A stretch of DNA of 64,000 bases from JAWKUK01 sp964402175 (GCA_964402175.1 CAYOBN010000022.1:1-64000); one strand, 5' to 3'. Positions 1 to 9,268 are shown, counted from the first letter of the stretch. Translations and numbers: made by a program. The notes: generated by a model not told the origin, from the sequence alone.

Positions 1-2
1 CG

Positions 3-308
3 TATGTGTTGCGCAACGGAGAACACCATGGCCTTGGCCATCCTTGGCGGACAGGAGACGGTGTGCCCACGGTGGATCGCTGGACGAGCGCCGCGTGGTT
101 CAGTGGATGGAGCGATCCCGTCCTCAACGTTCCGGAAGGTGGGTGCGGGGCTGGGGTCGTGCGGCCAGCTCGCACCTACCTGATGTACAAGGCGTTCGAG
201 CTGGACGGGTTGTCCTACAGGGATCCGATCCCGGGTATTCGCAAGCGACACGTCGCGACGAAGCGGCGGGCGCGGGAGGATGCGCGGGCGACTCGGGTCC
301 AGATCTGA
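3..308 (+). CDS. REP-associated (Y1/IS200-like) transposase, C-terminal fragment
   Basis: The reading frame is open from the left edge of the window to a stop at 308, so only the C-terminal part of the gene is seen (about 100 residues). It contains a YVLRNGEHHGL stretch, then RWTSAAWFSGW, then an ARTYLMYKAFELDGL stretch. This order (YVL-N-xHG, a DxxSSxxWFxGW-like segment, then ArTwLL-xGW-like) is what I know from the tails of REP-associated tyrosine transposases. The catalytic HUH motif and the Tyr would lie to the left and are not visible. The stretch 309-613 behind it holds no gene I can support. Family assignment is from pattern recognition only. An unrelated hypothetical or a decayed copy is possible. 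Confidence 0.5.
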   Translation, partial: YVLRNGEHHGLGHPWRTGDGVPTVDRWTSAAWFSGWSDPVLNVPEGGCGAGVVRPARTYLMYKAFELDGLSYRDPIPGIRKRHVATKRRAREDARATRVQI

Positions 309-613
309 GCTTCGCCTGAGGTGGGCGCGTTGATGACCGCCGAATCAAAGCCCGAGGTCGGGGCGAGGCTAGGGACTGCCCGGACCCAAGGGAAGGAGCG
401 GAGGCGGGGAGTTGTCCGTCTCCGCGGGGCGACCGCGGGCAGGCAACCGGCGCGCCCTTCGGGGACGGACGAGCTCCTTCTCTCGTTCTCTCCCTTGGGT
501 CTGGGCAATGGCGCAGCGACACGCTTCCGGAGTCGGTGTGCGCCGAATCAAACGTCGGTGCGAACGTTGCGTCGGCGCTCCACCGATCCGAGCCGAGAGC
601 TGACCGCTGCGGG
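309..613. other. Intergenic stretch, nothing recognised
   Basis: About 300 bases lie between the end of the transposase fragment and the stop codon of the minus-strand HerA-like gene. Open frames exist in several directions because of the high GC content, but none has a credible start or resembles a known protein. I see no clear REP-type palindrome here. Confidence 0.4.
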
Positions 614-3097
614 TCAGCGCAGCGCAGAACCCGGTCGTGTCGCGCCATCGACGCCCACGATCCAGGGGACCCACACGACGGTCAGGGTCGACACGTCGAT
701 GTCGGACTTCCTGGGGTGGATCGTCACCGTCTCGATGTCGAGCTCTGCGGCGGGCGGGACGGCGGGTAGGCTGGCCAGGGCGTCGCGCAGCTCGGCTTCG
801 AGCTCCGCGCGTTCGCGTTTGCGGACTTCGAGCTCGCGTTCGGCGCGCTCGACGTCGGCTTTGCTCTTGGCGACCTGGGCGCGTTTCGAGGCGGCGCTCG
901 CGGCCGAGCGGGCGGTCTTCTTGCGCCCGAAGAGGGCGTCGAGGAGGGACGAGCCGACCGCGACCCAGGAGGTGCCGCTCTTGGCGTCGAGCTCGGACTC
1001 TTCGCGGCCTAGGGCCTCTTCGGCTTTGCGGACCTTTTCGTCCGAGGCGTCGATGCGCTTCTCGAAGCGCGCGCGCAGCTTCTCGAGCTCGAGGTCGCGG
1101 GCTTCGACCTCCGCTTGGCGTACGCGTGCGCGGAAGGCGGCCTCGGACTCGCGGGGGGCGGCGTTGAGTTTGTGCGCTTTGCTGCGGAAGACGACGAGCG
1201 GCTCGGACTGGTAGAGGTGCTCCTTGAGCTCGCGCTGCCAGCTCGCCCAGGTCGCTTTCTTGGAAGCGCGCGCGGGCAGGCCGGCGAAGCTGGCGCCGTC
1301 GCGCGGGGCCGGGCCGCCGCGCCCTTCGTAGGCGTTGGCCTCGGCGAGCTCGCCCTCGGCCCATTGCACGGCGGGCTCCTCTTCTTCGAGCGCCGTCGCG
1401 GCGTAGACCGTGCGCCAGAGGTCCACGGCGACGCTGGATTGCACGTAGTGCAGCTTGACGGTCGCGGTCAGGGCTGGGCGGTAGAGGACGCGCTCACCCT
1501 CGATGAGCGCTCCTGCGACCGCGGGCTCGATCGCGAGGAAGCGCTGCAGCGCCTCTTCGGGCAGGGCGGGCGGCGGTGTCGGTAGCGCGGCGGCGGTCGC
1601 GGCGGCGCGGGCGACGCGGGCTTCGGCGGCGGAGTTCGCGCGCACTTGGCGCTCGGCGGCGACCTCCGCGGCGCTGGGCGGGTCCGCTCGGTCGAGCTGG
1701 ACGAGGCGCTCGATCTCGGCACGGGTGATGGGCCCGCGGAGGTAGGACATCGCCCAGCGGGTCTCGAACACGACGGGGTGTTTGTCGTGCACGTTGTGCA
1801 GCAGGAAGCGGCGCTTGCCGAGGCCCGACAGCGTCCGCTCGAGCTCCGAGCGGTCGAAGCCGCCGGCGAGCGCGCCCTCGAGGCCGTCCAGCACCCGCAG
1901 CTTGTCGCGCTCGGTCTGCAGGCGACCGAGGAACCAGGTGCCGCAGTTGGAGAGGCCCTTGTAGTCGAGGTCGACGGGGTTCTGCGTCGACAGCACGATC
2001 CCGAGGCCGAACGCGCGCGCTTGTTTCAGCAGCGTCAACATCGGGCGCTTCGTCGGCGGGTTCCCGTTCGGCGGGAAGTAGCCGAAGATCTCGTCCATGT
2101 AGAGCAGCGCGCGCAGCGAGCTCGTCCCGGGTTGGGTGCGGACCCATGCGAGGACCTCGCCGAGCAGCACGGTCACGAACGAGAGGCGCTCCTGATCGGA
2201 CAGGTGCGAGAGGCACAGGATGCTGACACGCGGCCGGCCGTCCGGGGCGTAGAGCAGTCGCTGCACGTCGAGCGGCTCGCCTTGCAGCCAGGAAGCGAAC
2301 GACGGCGACGCGAGGAGTCCGTTGAGGCGCATCGCGAGCGCGCCGCGGTCCTTCGCGGAGTAGAACGCCTCGAGCTCGAGCACGCCGAGACGTGTGAAGG
2401 GCGGGTCCTGGATCGCGAGGATGACATCGGCGACCGACAGCGAGCGGCCCTTGCGCCACGCGTCCTGCAGGATGTTCGCGACGAGGATCGTCTCGCGGCT
2501 CTGGACCGGGTCGGCTTCGATGCCGACGAGGCCCAGGAGGCCCGCGGTCGTCGCCTGGACGCGCTCGGAGAAGGCTTCGTTGTCGTTCAGGACCGCGGCG
2601 CTCGGCGCGTCGAAGCTCTTGAGGACCGTCAGCGCGTGGCCGGCGGCGCTGCCCGGGGTCCAGAGGCGCACCTCGGCGGCGGCGCGCAGGCGCTGGATGC
2701 GCTCAGGGCCCTGGCCCCAGGCCGCGAGGCCATCGCGCCATGTCGCCGCGGTGCGCGCTGCGAACTCGGGCACCGTCTGGCCCTTGCGCAGCGCCTCGCC
2801 GGGGTCGACCCAGGGCTCGAAGTCGCCCGGGCTGAGCTCGGGGAACGTCAGGCACAGGTTCCCCATGTCGCCCTTCGGGTCGATCACGATCGCCGGGATG
2901 CCGTCGATCGCGGCCTCTTCGAGGAGCCCGACGGCGAGGCCCGTCTTGCCGCTGCCCGTCATGCCGACGATCACGGCGTGGGTGCAGAGGTCCTTTGCAT
3001 CGTAGAGGAGGGGCGCCGGTGCGAGCGCGCCCTCCGCGTCGACGCCGCGGCCCAGGTAGAACGCAGCGAGCTTCTCGTAGTCCGCGGGGTCGATCAT
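614..3097 (-). CDS. HerA-like / DUF87-type P-loop ATPase
   Basis: A protein of 827 residues with a P-loop near the N-terminus (GMTGSGKT, residues 45-52) and a Walker B LLYMDE at about 331-336. A strand rich in small residues (VIDPKGDMGN) lies in between, as in HerA/FtsK-type translocating ATPases. The central part (LSTQNPVDLDYKGLSNCGTW) matches the sensor region of HerA-like and VirB4-like enzymes, where Gln and Asn report nucleotide state. The C-terminal 200 residues are Glu/Lys/Arg-rich coiled coil with a short break around GTSWVAVGSSLLDALFG. No NurA nuclease gene is adjacent. It is divergent from the EF-G gene with 65 bases between the starts. A DNA- or protein-translocating motor is inferred; the true substrate is unknown. 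Confidence 0.8.
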   Translation of the reverse strand: MIDPADYEKLAAFYLGRGVDAEGALAPAPLLYDAKDLCTHAVIVGMTGSGKTGLAVGLLEEAAIDGIPAIVIDPKGDMGNLCLTFPELSPGDFEPWVDPGEALRKGQTVPEFAARTAATWRDGLAAWGQGPERIQRLRAAAEVRLWTPGSAAGHALTVLKSFDAPSAAVLNDNEAFSERVQATTAGLLGLVGIEADPVQSRETILVANILQDAWRKGRSLSVADVILAIQDPPFTRLGVLELEAFYSAKDRGALAMRLNGLLASPSFASWLQGEPLDVQRLLYAPDGRPRVSILCLSHLSDQERLSFVTVLLGEVLAWVRTQPGTSSLRALLYMDEIFGYFPPNGNPPTKRPMLTLLKQARAFGLGIVLSTQNPVDLDYKGLSNCGTWFLGRLQTERDKLRVLDGLEGALAGGFDRSELERTLSGLGKRRFLLHNVHDKHPVVFETRWAMSYLRGPITRAEIERLVQLDRADPPSAAEVAAERQVRANSAAEARVARAAATAAALPTPPPALPEEALQRFLAIEPAVAGALIEGERVLYRPALTATVKLHYVQSSVAVDLWRTVYAATALEEEEPAVQWAEGELAEANAYEGRGGPAPRDGASFAGLPARASKKATWASWQRELKEHLYQSEPLVVFRSKAHKLNAAPRESEAAFRARVRQAEVEARDLELEKLRARFEKRIDASDEKVRKAEEALGREESELDAKSGTSWVAVGSSLLDALFGRKKTARSAASAASKRAQVAKSKADVERAERELEVRKRERAELEAELRDALASLPAVPPAAELDIETVTIHPRKSDIDVSTLTVVWVPWIVGVDGATRPGSALR

Positions 3098-3162
3098 GGG
3101 ACCGGGGAGGGTAGGGGTTCGGGCGCCGGCGGGGAAGGGCGGAGGCGGCGCCCGCGCGCGCT

Positions 3163-5283
3163 ATGCTCGCGGCTGTGCGCACCCTCCCTGTGGACCCGGC
3201 CCCCGTCGACCTCGCGCGGCTGCGCAACGTGGGGGTGTTCGCCCATATCGACGCGGGCAAGACCACCCTGTCGGAGCGCTTCCTCGTCGCCACCGGCCGG
3301 GAGCGGCGCGCGGGCCGCGTCGACGACGGCACGACGGTGCTCGACTGGATGCCGGAGGAGCGCGAGCGCGGCATCACGATCACGGCCGCGGCGACCCGGG
3401 TGCGGTGGGGCGAGGTCGAGGTGAACCTGATCGACACCCCCGGGCACGTCGACTTCACGTTCGAGGTCGAGCGCTGCCTGCGCGCCCTCGACGGGGCGGT
3501 CCTGGTCGTCGATGCGGTGGCGGGGGTGCAGGCCCAGACGGAGACGATCGGCCGTCAGCTCGCGCGCGCCGGCGTGCCCGTCGTGGCGTTCGTGAACAAG
3601 TGCGATCGGCCCGGGGCGGACGCGCTCGCGGCGGCGGCGACGCTGCGCTCGCGCCTCGGTTTGGCGGCGCTGCCGATCGCGTACCCGTGGTACGACGCGG
3701 AGGGCGCGCTGCTCGGTGTGCTCGATGTGATCGGCCTCGCCGCTGCGCGGTACGGGCCCGACGCCGTGCCGGTCCGCGAGGCGCTACCGGAGGCGCTGCG
3801 CGACGAGGTGCTCGTGCTGCGCGCGGAGCTCGCGGAGGCGCTCGCCGCGCGCGACGAGCGCCTGTTCGAGGTCGTCGCCGCGGGCCGCGAGCCGAGCGCG
3901 GCGGAGCTCACGCGGGCCCTCCGTGCCGCGACCCTCGCGCGCGAGGCCGTGCCCGTCGTCGTCGGTGCGGCGCTGCGCGGCGTCGGTGTGTACGAAGCGC
4001 TCGATGCGCTGGTCGCGTACTTGCCGGAGCCGCGCGAGGGCTCGCGGCCGAGCGCGTTCACGCTCGTGGACGGCGCCGCGACGACGCTCGCTCTGCCGCC
4101 GCCGACCCACGACGCGCCGCTGGTCGCGTTTGTGTTCAAGGTGCAGGTTTCGCGGCACCGCGACCTTGCGTTCGTGCGTGTCCTCGCGGGTACGGTGCGT
4201 GCAGGGGATCCGCTCTGGAATCCACGCATTCGCCAAATAGAGCGCGTTCACGAGGTTCTGCGCTTGCACGCCAACACCGCCGAAGCGGTCGGTTTCGCGA
4301 GCGCGGGGGACATCGTCGCGCTCGCGGGGCTCGGGTCCGCGGCCACGGGGGACACGCTGGTCGCTGGCGCTGAAGGCGCGCCGCGTTTCGCGGGTGTGCT
4401 GGCGCCGCTCGCAGAGGAGGCGCCGGTGCTGGCGCTCGCCGTCGAGCCGCACGATGGCGACGAACGCGAGCCGCTGCGGCGCGCGCTCGCACAGCTCGTG
4501 CGTGAGGACCCTTCGTTCCACGCCGACGAGGATCCGCACAGCGGACAATGGACCGCGCGCGGGATGGGGGAGCTGCACCTCGAGGTGACCCTCGGTCGGC
4601 TCACGCGCGAGTTCGGGCTCGCGCCCCGCATCGGCCGGCCGCGGGTCACGTTCCGCGAAGCGCTCACGCGCGGCGCCGAGGGGCGCGGCACGGTCGAGCG
4701 CGCGGTCCATGGCCAAGAGGCGTTCGCCGAGGTCGAGCTCTCGCTCGCTCCCGCAGCGACGACGGCGGTGCAGTTCGCCGCCGACGCGGCGGTGCCGGAG
4801 GCGCGGCGCGCGGCGATCGCCGCAGCGCTCGTCGCGGAGGCGGCGTCGGGGCCGCGTTTCGGGCTGCCGCTCGTCGGCGCGTCGGTGACGGTCACGGCCG
4901 GGCGCACGCGGCCCGGGGGCGACGCCGAGGCGGCCTGGACCCAGGCCGCGGTCGCGGCGCTGCGCGACGCCCTGCGCGCCGCGGATGCGGCGGGCGGGGT
5001 CGCGGTGCACGAACCCCTCGTCGAGGTGGTGGTCGAGACACCGGAGGCGTTCTCGAGCAGCGTGATCGGCGACCTGCAGGCACGCCGCGCGGCTCTGGGG
5101 GCGGTGGAATCGAGCCCGGGTCTCCGGCGCATCCACGCCCGCGGGCCCCTGGCGGGGTTCTTCGGGTATACGACGGCGCTGCGCTCCCTCTCCCAGGGCC
5201 GCGCGGTCGGCACCCTGGCCCCCGCGGGCTCCGGACCGGTGCCCGAGGGCGAGCTCAGGGCCCGCGGACTGGGGGGCTGGTGA
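3163..5283 (+). CDS. fusA: Translation elongation factor G (possibly a divergent paralogue)
   Basis: A full-length EF-G of 706 residues, the ribosomal translocase GTPase. G1 is AHIDAGKTT (27-35), the switch I region has RERGITIT, G3 is DTPGH (91-95), and G4 is NKCD (145-148) where EF-G usually has NKMD or NKxD. G5 is VGAA in place of the usual GSA. Domain III shows RGMGELHLEV, and domain V shows VIGDLQARR and FFGYTTALRSLSQGRA. The gene stands just before rpsJ, where str operons keep fusA, but rpsL, rpsG and tufA are absent. A promoter lies between this gene and rpsJ. Several phyla including planctomycetes are reported to carry more than one EF-G type, so this may not be the housekeeping copy. 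Confidence 0.85.
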   Translation: MLAAVRTLPVDPAPVDLARLRNVGVFAHIDAGKTTLSERFLVATGRERRAGRVDDGTTVLDWMPEERERGITITAAATRVRWGEVEVNLIDTPGHVDFTFEVERCLRALDGAVLVVDAVAGVQAQTETIGRQLARAGVPVVAFVNKCDRPGADALAAAATLRSRLGLAALPIAYPWYDAEGALLGVLDVIGLAAARYGPDAVPVREALPEALRDEVLVLRAELAEALAARDERLFEVVAAGREPSAAELTRALRAATLAREAVPVVVGAALRGVGVYEALDALVAYLPEPREGSRPSAFTLVDGAATTLALPPPTHDAPLVAFVFKVQVSRHRDLAFVRVLAGTVRAGDPLWNPRIRQIERVHEVLRLHANTAEAVGFASAGDIVALAGLGSAATGDTLVAGAEGAPRFAGVLAPLAEEAPVLALAVEPHDGDEREPLRRALAQLVREDPSFHADEDPHSGQWTARGMGELHLEVTLGRLTREFGLAPRIGRPRVTFREALTRGAEGRGTVERAVHGQEAFAEVELSLAPAATTAVQFAADAAVPEARRAAIAAALVAEAASGPRFGLPLVGASVTVTAGRTRPGGDAEAAWTQAAVAALRDALRAADAAGGVAVHEPLVEVVVETPEAFSSSVIGDLQARRAALGAVESSPGLRRIHARGPLAGFFGYTTALRSLSQGRAVGTLAPAGSGPVPEGELRARGLGGW

Positions 5284-5545
5284 AGGTGCGGCGACGGAAA
5301 AGAAAAATGTTCGTGGGTCGGTGATTGACCTGGCGTGGGGCCTCCCGTAGCATCCTCGCCCCAACCCGCAGGAAGGCCCCTCCGGAGGCACACCCACCTC
5401 CGCGTCGCCCGACGCCCTCTGGAGACCAGCCGACCTGACGGGATGCAGCCTTTTTTCGGCGGAGTGGTCGCCGCGCCCGGGAGTCCCCGGCGCCGTGACC
5501 CCTGCGCCTCCCTCCGAACCCCTGACCCTGTCACCCGCACCCGGG
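5284..5545 (+). promoter_or_regulatory. S10 operon promoter region and leader
   Basis: This stretch between the EF-G stop and rpsJ carries a sigma70-like promoter at 5325-5353 and then an untranslated leader of roughly 190 nt. The leader contains a T6 tract at 5451-5456. A long leader before rpsJ is where ribosomal protein feedback acts in E. coli (L4 on the S10 leader). Whether this one folds the same way cannot be told by eye, and I did not find a convincing hairpin immediately before the T6 tract. Confidence 0.5.
5325..5353 (+). promoter_or_regulatory. Sigma70-type promoter of the ribosomal protein cluster
   Basis: TTGACC at 5325-5330 is followed after exactly 17 bases by TAGCAT at 5348-5353. 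This fits the bacterial -35/-10 consensus well in a sequence that is otherwise nearly free of such AT-containing hexamers. Transcription would start near 5360, leaving a long leader before the rpsJ ATG at 5546. Confidence 0.6.
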
Positions 5546-5851
<306 letters not shown>

Positions 5852-6029
5852 TCGTCAGCTCCGGTCGTCCCTCCGCTCTCTCGCACCATCCAACCCCGCC
5901 GCGTGGCCCCAGGTCGCCGCGCCCGAGCTCGCTCGGGTCGGTCAAGGGGGTCGAACCGGCGCCGGGTGAGCCCCGCCGGCCCGTTGCCGGCGGTCGCTGC
6001 ACCCTCCACCCTGAACGAGTTCTGAAGAC

Positions 6030-6683
6030 ATGACGCTGCTTCTAGGACGCAAGCGAGGCATGACGCAGGTCTATGCCGCCGACGGCAAGGTCACCCCGGT
6101 GACCGTTGTCGAGGCCGGGCCGTGCACGGTCATGCAGGTCCGCAGCCAAGAGCGCGACGGCTACGACGCCGTCCAGCTCGGCTTCGAGGAGATCCGCAAC
6201 AAGCTGGTCTCCAAGCCCGTGCGCACCGCGGCAGAGAAGGCCGGCCTCGCGCCGAAGCGCTTCCTGCGCGAGCAGCGCCTCAAGGCTGCGGCCGAGCACG
6301 CGGTCGGCGCGGTGCTCACGGTCGAGCTCTTCGAGGTCGGTCAGCTCGTCGACGTGATCGGCACGACGAAGGGCCGCGGCTTCTCCGGCACGATCAAGCG
6401 GCACAAGTTCAACCGCGGTCCCAAGACCCACGGCTGTATGAACTACCGCCAGCCGGGTTCGGTCGGTTCGTCCGCGTTCCCGAACCGCGTCATCAAGGGC
6501 AAGCGCATGTCGGGTCACTACGGTGACGAGCGCCAGACGGTCAAGAACCTCGAGATCGTCGGCGTCGACCGCGAGCGCAACCTGCTGCTCATCAAGGGCT
6601 CGGTGCCCGGGCACAACAACGGCTTCGTCCAAGTCCGCACCGCCAAGACCGGCATGCCGAAGGGCGCCGCGAAGAAAGGCTGA
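6030..6683 (+). CDS. rplC: 50S ribosomal protein L3
   Basis: L3 of 217 residues, an early 23S rRNA assembly protein that reaches the peptidyl transferase centre. The N-terminus LLGRKRGMTQVYAADG and the loop RGPKTHGCMNYRQPGSVG with the following GKRMSGHYGDERQTVKNL are characteristic. The 178 bases before it (5852-6029) are GC-rich and show no further gene. It is followed by rplD after only 5 bases, implying translational coupling. Confidence 0.97.
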   Translation: MTLLLGRKRGMTQVYAADGKVTPVTVVEAGPCTVMQVRSQERDGYDAVQLGFEEIRNKLVSKPVRTAAEKAGLAPKRFLREQRLKAAAEHAVGAVLTVELFEVGQLVDVIGTTKGRGFSGTIKRHKFNRGPKTHGCMNYRQPGSVGSSAFPNRVIKGKRMSGHYGDERQTVKNLEIVGVDRERNLLLIKGSVPGHNNGFVQVRTAKTGMPKGAAKKG

Positions 6684-6688
6684 TCCCC

Positions 6689-7318
6689 ATGAACGTCAAG
6701 AGCTACAAGGCGGGACAGGTCGGCCAGGTCGAAGTCGACACGACGGCGTTCGGTGACCGCGTCCTCTATCGCACGCTGAAGGAGGCGGTGCTCTCGCACC
6801 TCGCCAACCAGCGCCAGGGCACGGTGAACACCCGCGGTCGCGCCGAGGTCTCCGGCTCGAACAAGAAGCCGTACAAGCAGAAGCACACCGGCCGGGCGCG
6901 CGCGGGTGACCGCAAGTCGCCGATCTGGCGCGGTGGCGGTACGGTCTTCGGGCCGAAGCCCCGCGACTACTCGTACCACCTGCCGAAGAAGGAGCGCCGT
7001 GTGGCCCTCCGCACCGCGCTGGCGGGCAAGTTTGCCGATGGCCAAGTGGTCGTCGCCGACCTGACGCAGATCACCGCGCCGTCCTCCAAGGAGGCCCGCA
7101 AGGTGCTGACCGCGTGCGACGCGCACGCCCGCGCCTGCATCGTGCTCGCCGAGCGCGACGAGAACGTCTACCGCTCCTTCCGGAACTTCCCGAAGGTCGC
7201 GGTGCGCACGGCGGACGACCTGTGCGCTTTCGATGTCGCCAACGGCGGCATCATCATCGCCGAACAAGGGGCCCTCGAACGCCTGAAGGGGCGCGTCGGG
7301 AAGTCCGAGGCCCAGTGA
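6689..7318 (+). CDS. rplD: 50S ribosomal protein L4
   Basis: L4 of 209 residues. The long loop that lines the exit tunnel is recognisable from RQGTVNTRGRAEVSGSNKK and KHTGRARAGDRKSPIWRGGG, followed by the globular part ending with VANGGIIIAEQGALERLKG. In enteric bacteria L4 also represses its own operon through the S10 leader; whether this applies here is not shown by the sequence. It lies between rplC (5-base spacing) and rplW (37-base spacing). Confidence 0.97.
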   Translation: MNVKSYKAGQVGQVEVDTTAFGDRVLYRTLKEAVLSHLANQRQGTVNTRGRAEVSGSNKKPYKQKHTGRARAGDRKSPIWRGGGTVFGPKPRDYSYHLPKKERRVALRTALAGKFADGQVVVADLTQITAPSSKEARKVLTACDAHARACIVLAERDENVYRSFRNFPKVAVRTADDLCAFDVANGGIIIAEQGALERLKGRVGKSEAQ

Positions 7319-7355
7319 GGTCTGGCAAACGACCTGAGCATCAAGGAGCTGAACC

Positions 7356-7649
7356 GTGAGCCAACACCTCGACCGCTTCTACAGCATCATCAAGCGTCCG
7401 CACCTGACGGAGAAGTCGACCCGCGACAACGAGGGGCGCAACGCTTACCACTTCCGCGTCCCGGTCGACGCGAACAAGATCGAGATCCGCAAAGCGGTCG
7501 AGACCCTGTTCAAGGTCAACGTGACGAGCGTGAACACACTGCGCAAGAACGGGAAGACCCGTCGGCGCGGCTGGGTGGCCGGACATCGGCCGGATTGGAA
7601 GAAGGCCATGGTGACCCTCCAGGAGGGGCAGTCGATCGACATCTTCTGA
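7356..7649 (+). CDS. rplW: 50S ribosomal protein L23
   Basis: L23 of 97 residues with a GTG start (codon at 7356); no ATG would give a sensible N-terminus. The motifs IKRPHLTEKSTRDNE and YHFRVPVDANKIEIRKAVE are typical, as is the basic segment around RKNGKTRRRGWVAGHRPDWKKA. L23 sits at the tunnel exit and docks trigger factor and the signal recognition particle. The order rplD-rplW-rplB is the normal one. Confidence 0.96.
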   Translation: MSQHLDRFYSIIKRPHLTEKSTRDNEGRNAYHFRVPVDANKIEIRKAVETLFKVNVTSVNTLRKNGKTRRRGWVAGHRPDWKKAMVTLQEGQSIDIF

Positions 7650-7719
7650 TGTCGCCGCACGCCACAGCCGTTTCCCTGCGAGCGTAACCACCTCGAGAAC
7701 ACAGCTCCGGACCTGAACC

Positions 7720-8550
7720 ATGGCCATCCGTAAGTACAACCCGACGTCAGCGGGACGCCGCCACGGCAGCGTGCTCGACTACGCCGAGATCACCTCGACG
7801 AAGCCCGAGAAGTCGCTGCTGCGCCCGAAGCCCAAGACGGGCGGTCGCAACAACCACGGTCACATGACGACCCGCCACCTCGGTGGCGGCAACAAGCAGA
7901 AGTACCGGGTCATCGACTTCAAGCGCGAGAAGGACGGGATCCCCGCCAAGGTCGCGACGATCGAGTACGACCCGAACCGCACCTGCTTCATCGCGCTGCT
8001 CCATTACGCGGACGGCGAGAAGCGCTACATCCTCGCACCGATCGGCCTGCAGGTCGGCATGACCGTCCTGTCCGGCGAGTCCGCCGACCCGAACACGGGC
8101 AACTCGAAGAAGCTGCGCGACATCCCGATCGGGGTGCAGGTGCACAACGTCGAGCTCCAGCCCGGCCGCGGCGGCCAGCTCGCCCGCTCGGCGGGGATGT
8201 CGGTGCAGCTCACCGCGCGCGAGGGCGAGCACGCCGTGCTCACCCTGCCCTCGGGTGAAGTGCGCCGCGTGCACGTGACGTGCCGCGCCACGATCGGCCG
8301 GGTCGGCAACACCGACCACCAGAACGTCAAGCTCGGCAAAGCCGGCCGCAAGCGTCACATGGGCGTCCGCCCGAGTGTCCGCGGCACCGCGATGAACCCC
8401 GTCGACCACCCCATGGGTGGTGGCGAAGGTCGCACCGCGGGTGGGCGTCACCCCTGCTCGCCGACTGCCGTCCTCGCCAAGGGCGGCCGTACCCGTCGTC
8501 CCAACCACCCGACCAACCGCTTCATCATCCGTCGCCGCCACAAGCGCTGA
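7720..8550 (+). CDS. rplB: 50S ribosomal protein L2
   Basis: L2 of 276 residues, the usual length. The N-terminus MAIRKYNPTSAGRRHGS, the KPKTGGRNNHGHMTTRHLGG stretch and the C-terminal VRGTAMNPVDHPMGGGEGR loop that contacts the peptidyl transferase centre are all intact, including the conserved His near the C-terminus. The gene is 15 bases upstream of rpsS. Confidence 0.98.
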   Translation: MAIRKYNPTSAGRRHGSVLDYAEITSTKPEKSLLRPKPKTGGRNNHGHMTTRHLGGGNKQKYRVIDFKREKDGIPAKVATIEYDPNRTCFIALLHYADGEKRYILAPIGLQVGMTVLSGESADPNTGNSKKLRDIPIGVQVHNVELQPGRGGQLARSAGMSVQLTAREGEHAVLTLPSGEVRRVHVTCRATIGRVGNTDHQNVKLGKAGRKRHMGVRPSVRGTAMNPVDHPMGGGEGRTAGGRHPCSPTAVLAKGGRTRRPNHPTNRFIIRRRHKR

Positions 8551-8565
8551 TCTAGGACGACGCCC

Positions 8566-8844
8566 ATGAGCCGCAGTGTCAAAAAGGGCCCCTACGTCGA
8601 TCACAACCTTCTGAAGAAGGTCGACGCCATGGGGGAGAAGAAGACGCCCATCACCACTTGGGCGCGCTCCTGCACGATCATCCCCGATTTCATCGGGCAC
8701 ACGTTCATGGTCCACGACGGGCGTAGGCACGTGAAGGTCTACGTGAACGAGGACATGGTCGGGCACAAGCTGGGTGAGTTCGCGCCAACGCGCGTCTTCC
8801 GTGGCCACACCAACAAGAAGGAAGGCCAGAAGGCCGGGAAGTGA
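8566..8844 (+). CDS. rpsS: 30S ribosomal protein S19
   Basis: S19 of 92 residues. It begins MSRSVKKGPYVDHNLLKKV and contains TWARSCTIIPDFIGHTF and HKLGEFAPTRVFRGH, all family signatures. S19 sits in the 30S head with S13 at the intersubunit bridge B1a. Spacing to rplV is 16 bases. Confidence 0.97.
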   Translation: MSRSVKKGPYVDHNLLKKVDAMGEKKTPITTWARSCTIIPDFIGHTFMVHDGRRHVKVYVNEDMVGHKLGEFAPTRVFRGHTNKKEGQKAGK

Positions 8845-8860
8845 TTCCCGGGAGTGAATC

Positions 8861-9268
8861 ATGAAGAATGAGCTCATCCGCGAGCAGGGCGGCTTTGTGG
8901 CGCGCCACCGGTACGCACGCATCACGGCGCGCAAGGCGCGCCTGGTGGCGGACATGATCCGCGGCCGGTACGCCAACGAAGCCCTCGAGTTGCTGACCCT
9001 TTCGCCGAAGCGCGGCGCCTCCTACTACATCAAGGTGGTGGAGAGCGCTGTCGCCAACGCCGCGCAGGACGAGGAGACCAACGTGAACAACCTGGTCATC
9101 CTCGACGCCCGCGCGGACGACGGCCCCCTCGTCAACAACCGGCTTCGGTTCCGACCGGGCCCCCAAGGGCGCGCCCTCCCGTGGCGCAAGAAGACGAGCC
9201 ACCTCACGGTGATCGTCGCCGACCCCTCCAAGCTCCGCAGCGCGAAAGGAGTGGCCGCCGGCGTCTGA
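8861..9268 (+). CDS. rplV: 50S ribosomal protein L22
   Basis: L22 of 135 residues, slightly longer than the usual 110-115 owing to a short N-terminal extension (MKNELIREQGGFVARHRY) and a C-terminal tail. The core RITARKARLVADMIRG, KVVESAVANAAQDE and the beta-hairpin RPGPQGRALPWRKKTSHLTV that lines the exit tunnel are clear. It follows rpsS and precedes rpsC by 18 bases. Confidence 0.95.
   Translation: MKNELIREQGGFVARHRYARITARKARLVADMIRGRYANEALELLTLSPKRGASYYIKVVESAVANAAQDEETNVNNLVILDARADDGPLVNNRLRFRPGPQGRALPWRKKTSHLTVIVADPSKLRSAKGVAAGV

Noticed and set aside
5440..5460. A terminator before rpsJ, suggested by the T6 tract
   Set aside because: No convincing stem lies directly before the T-run.
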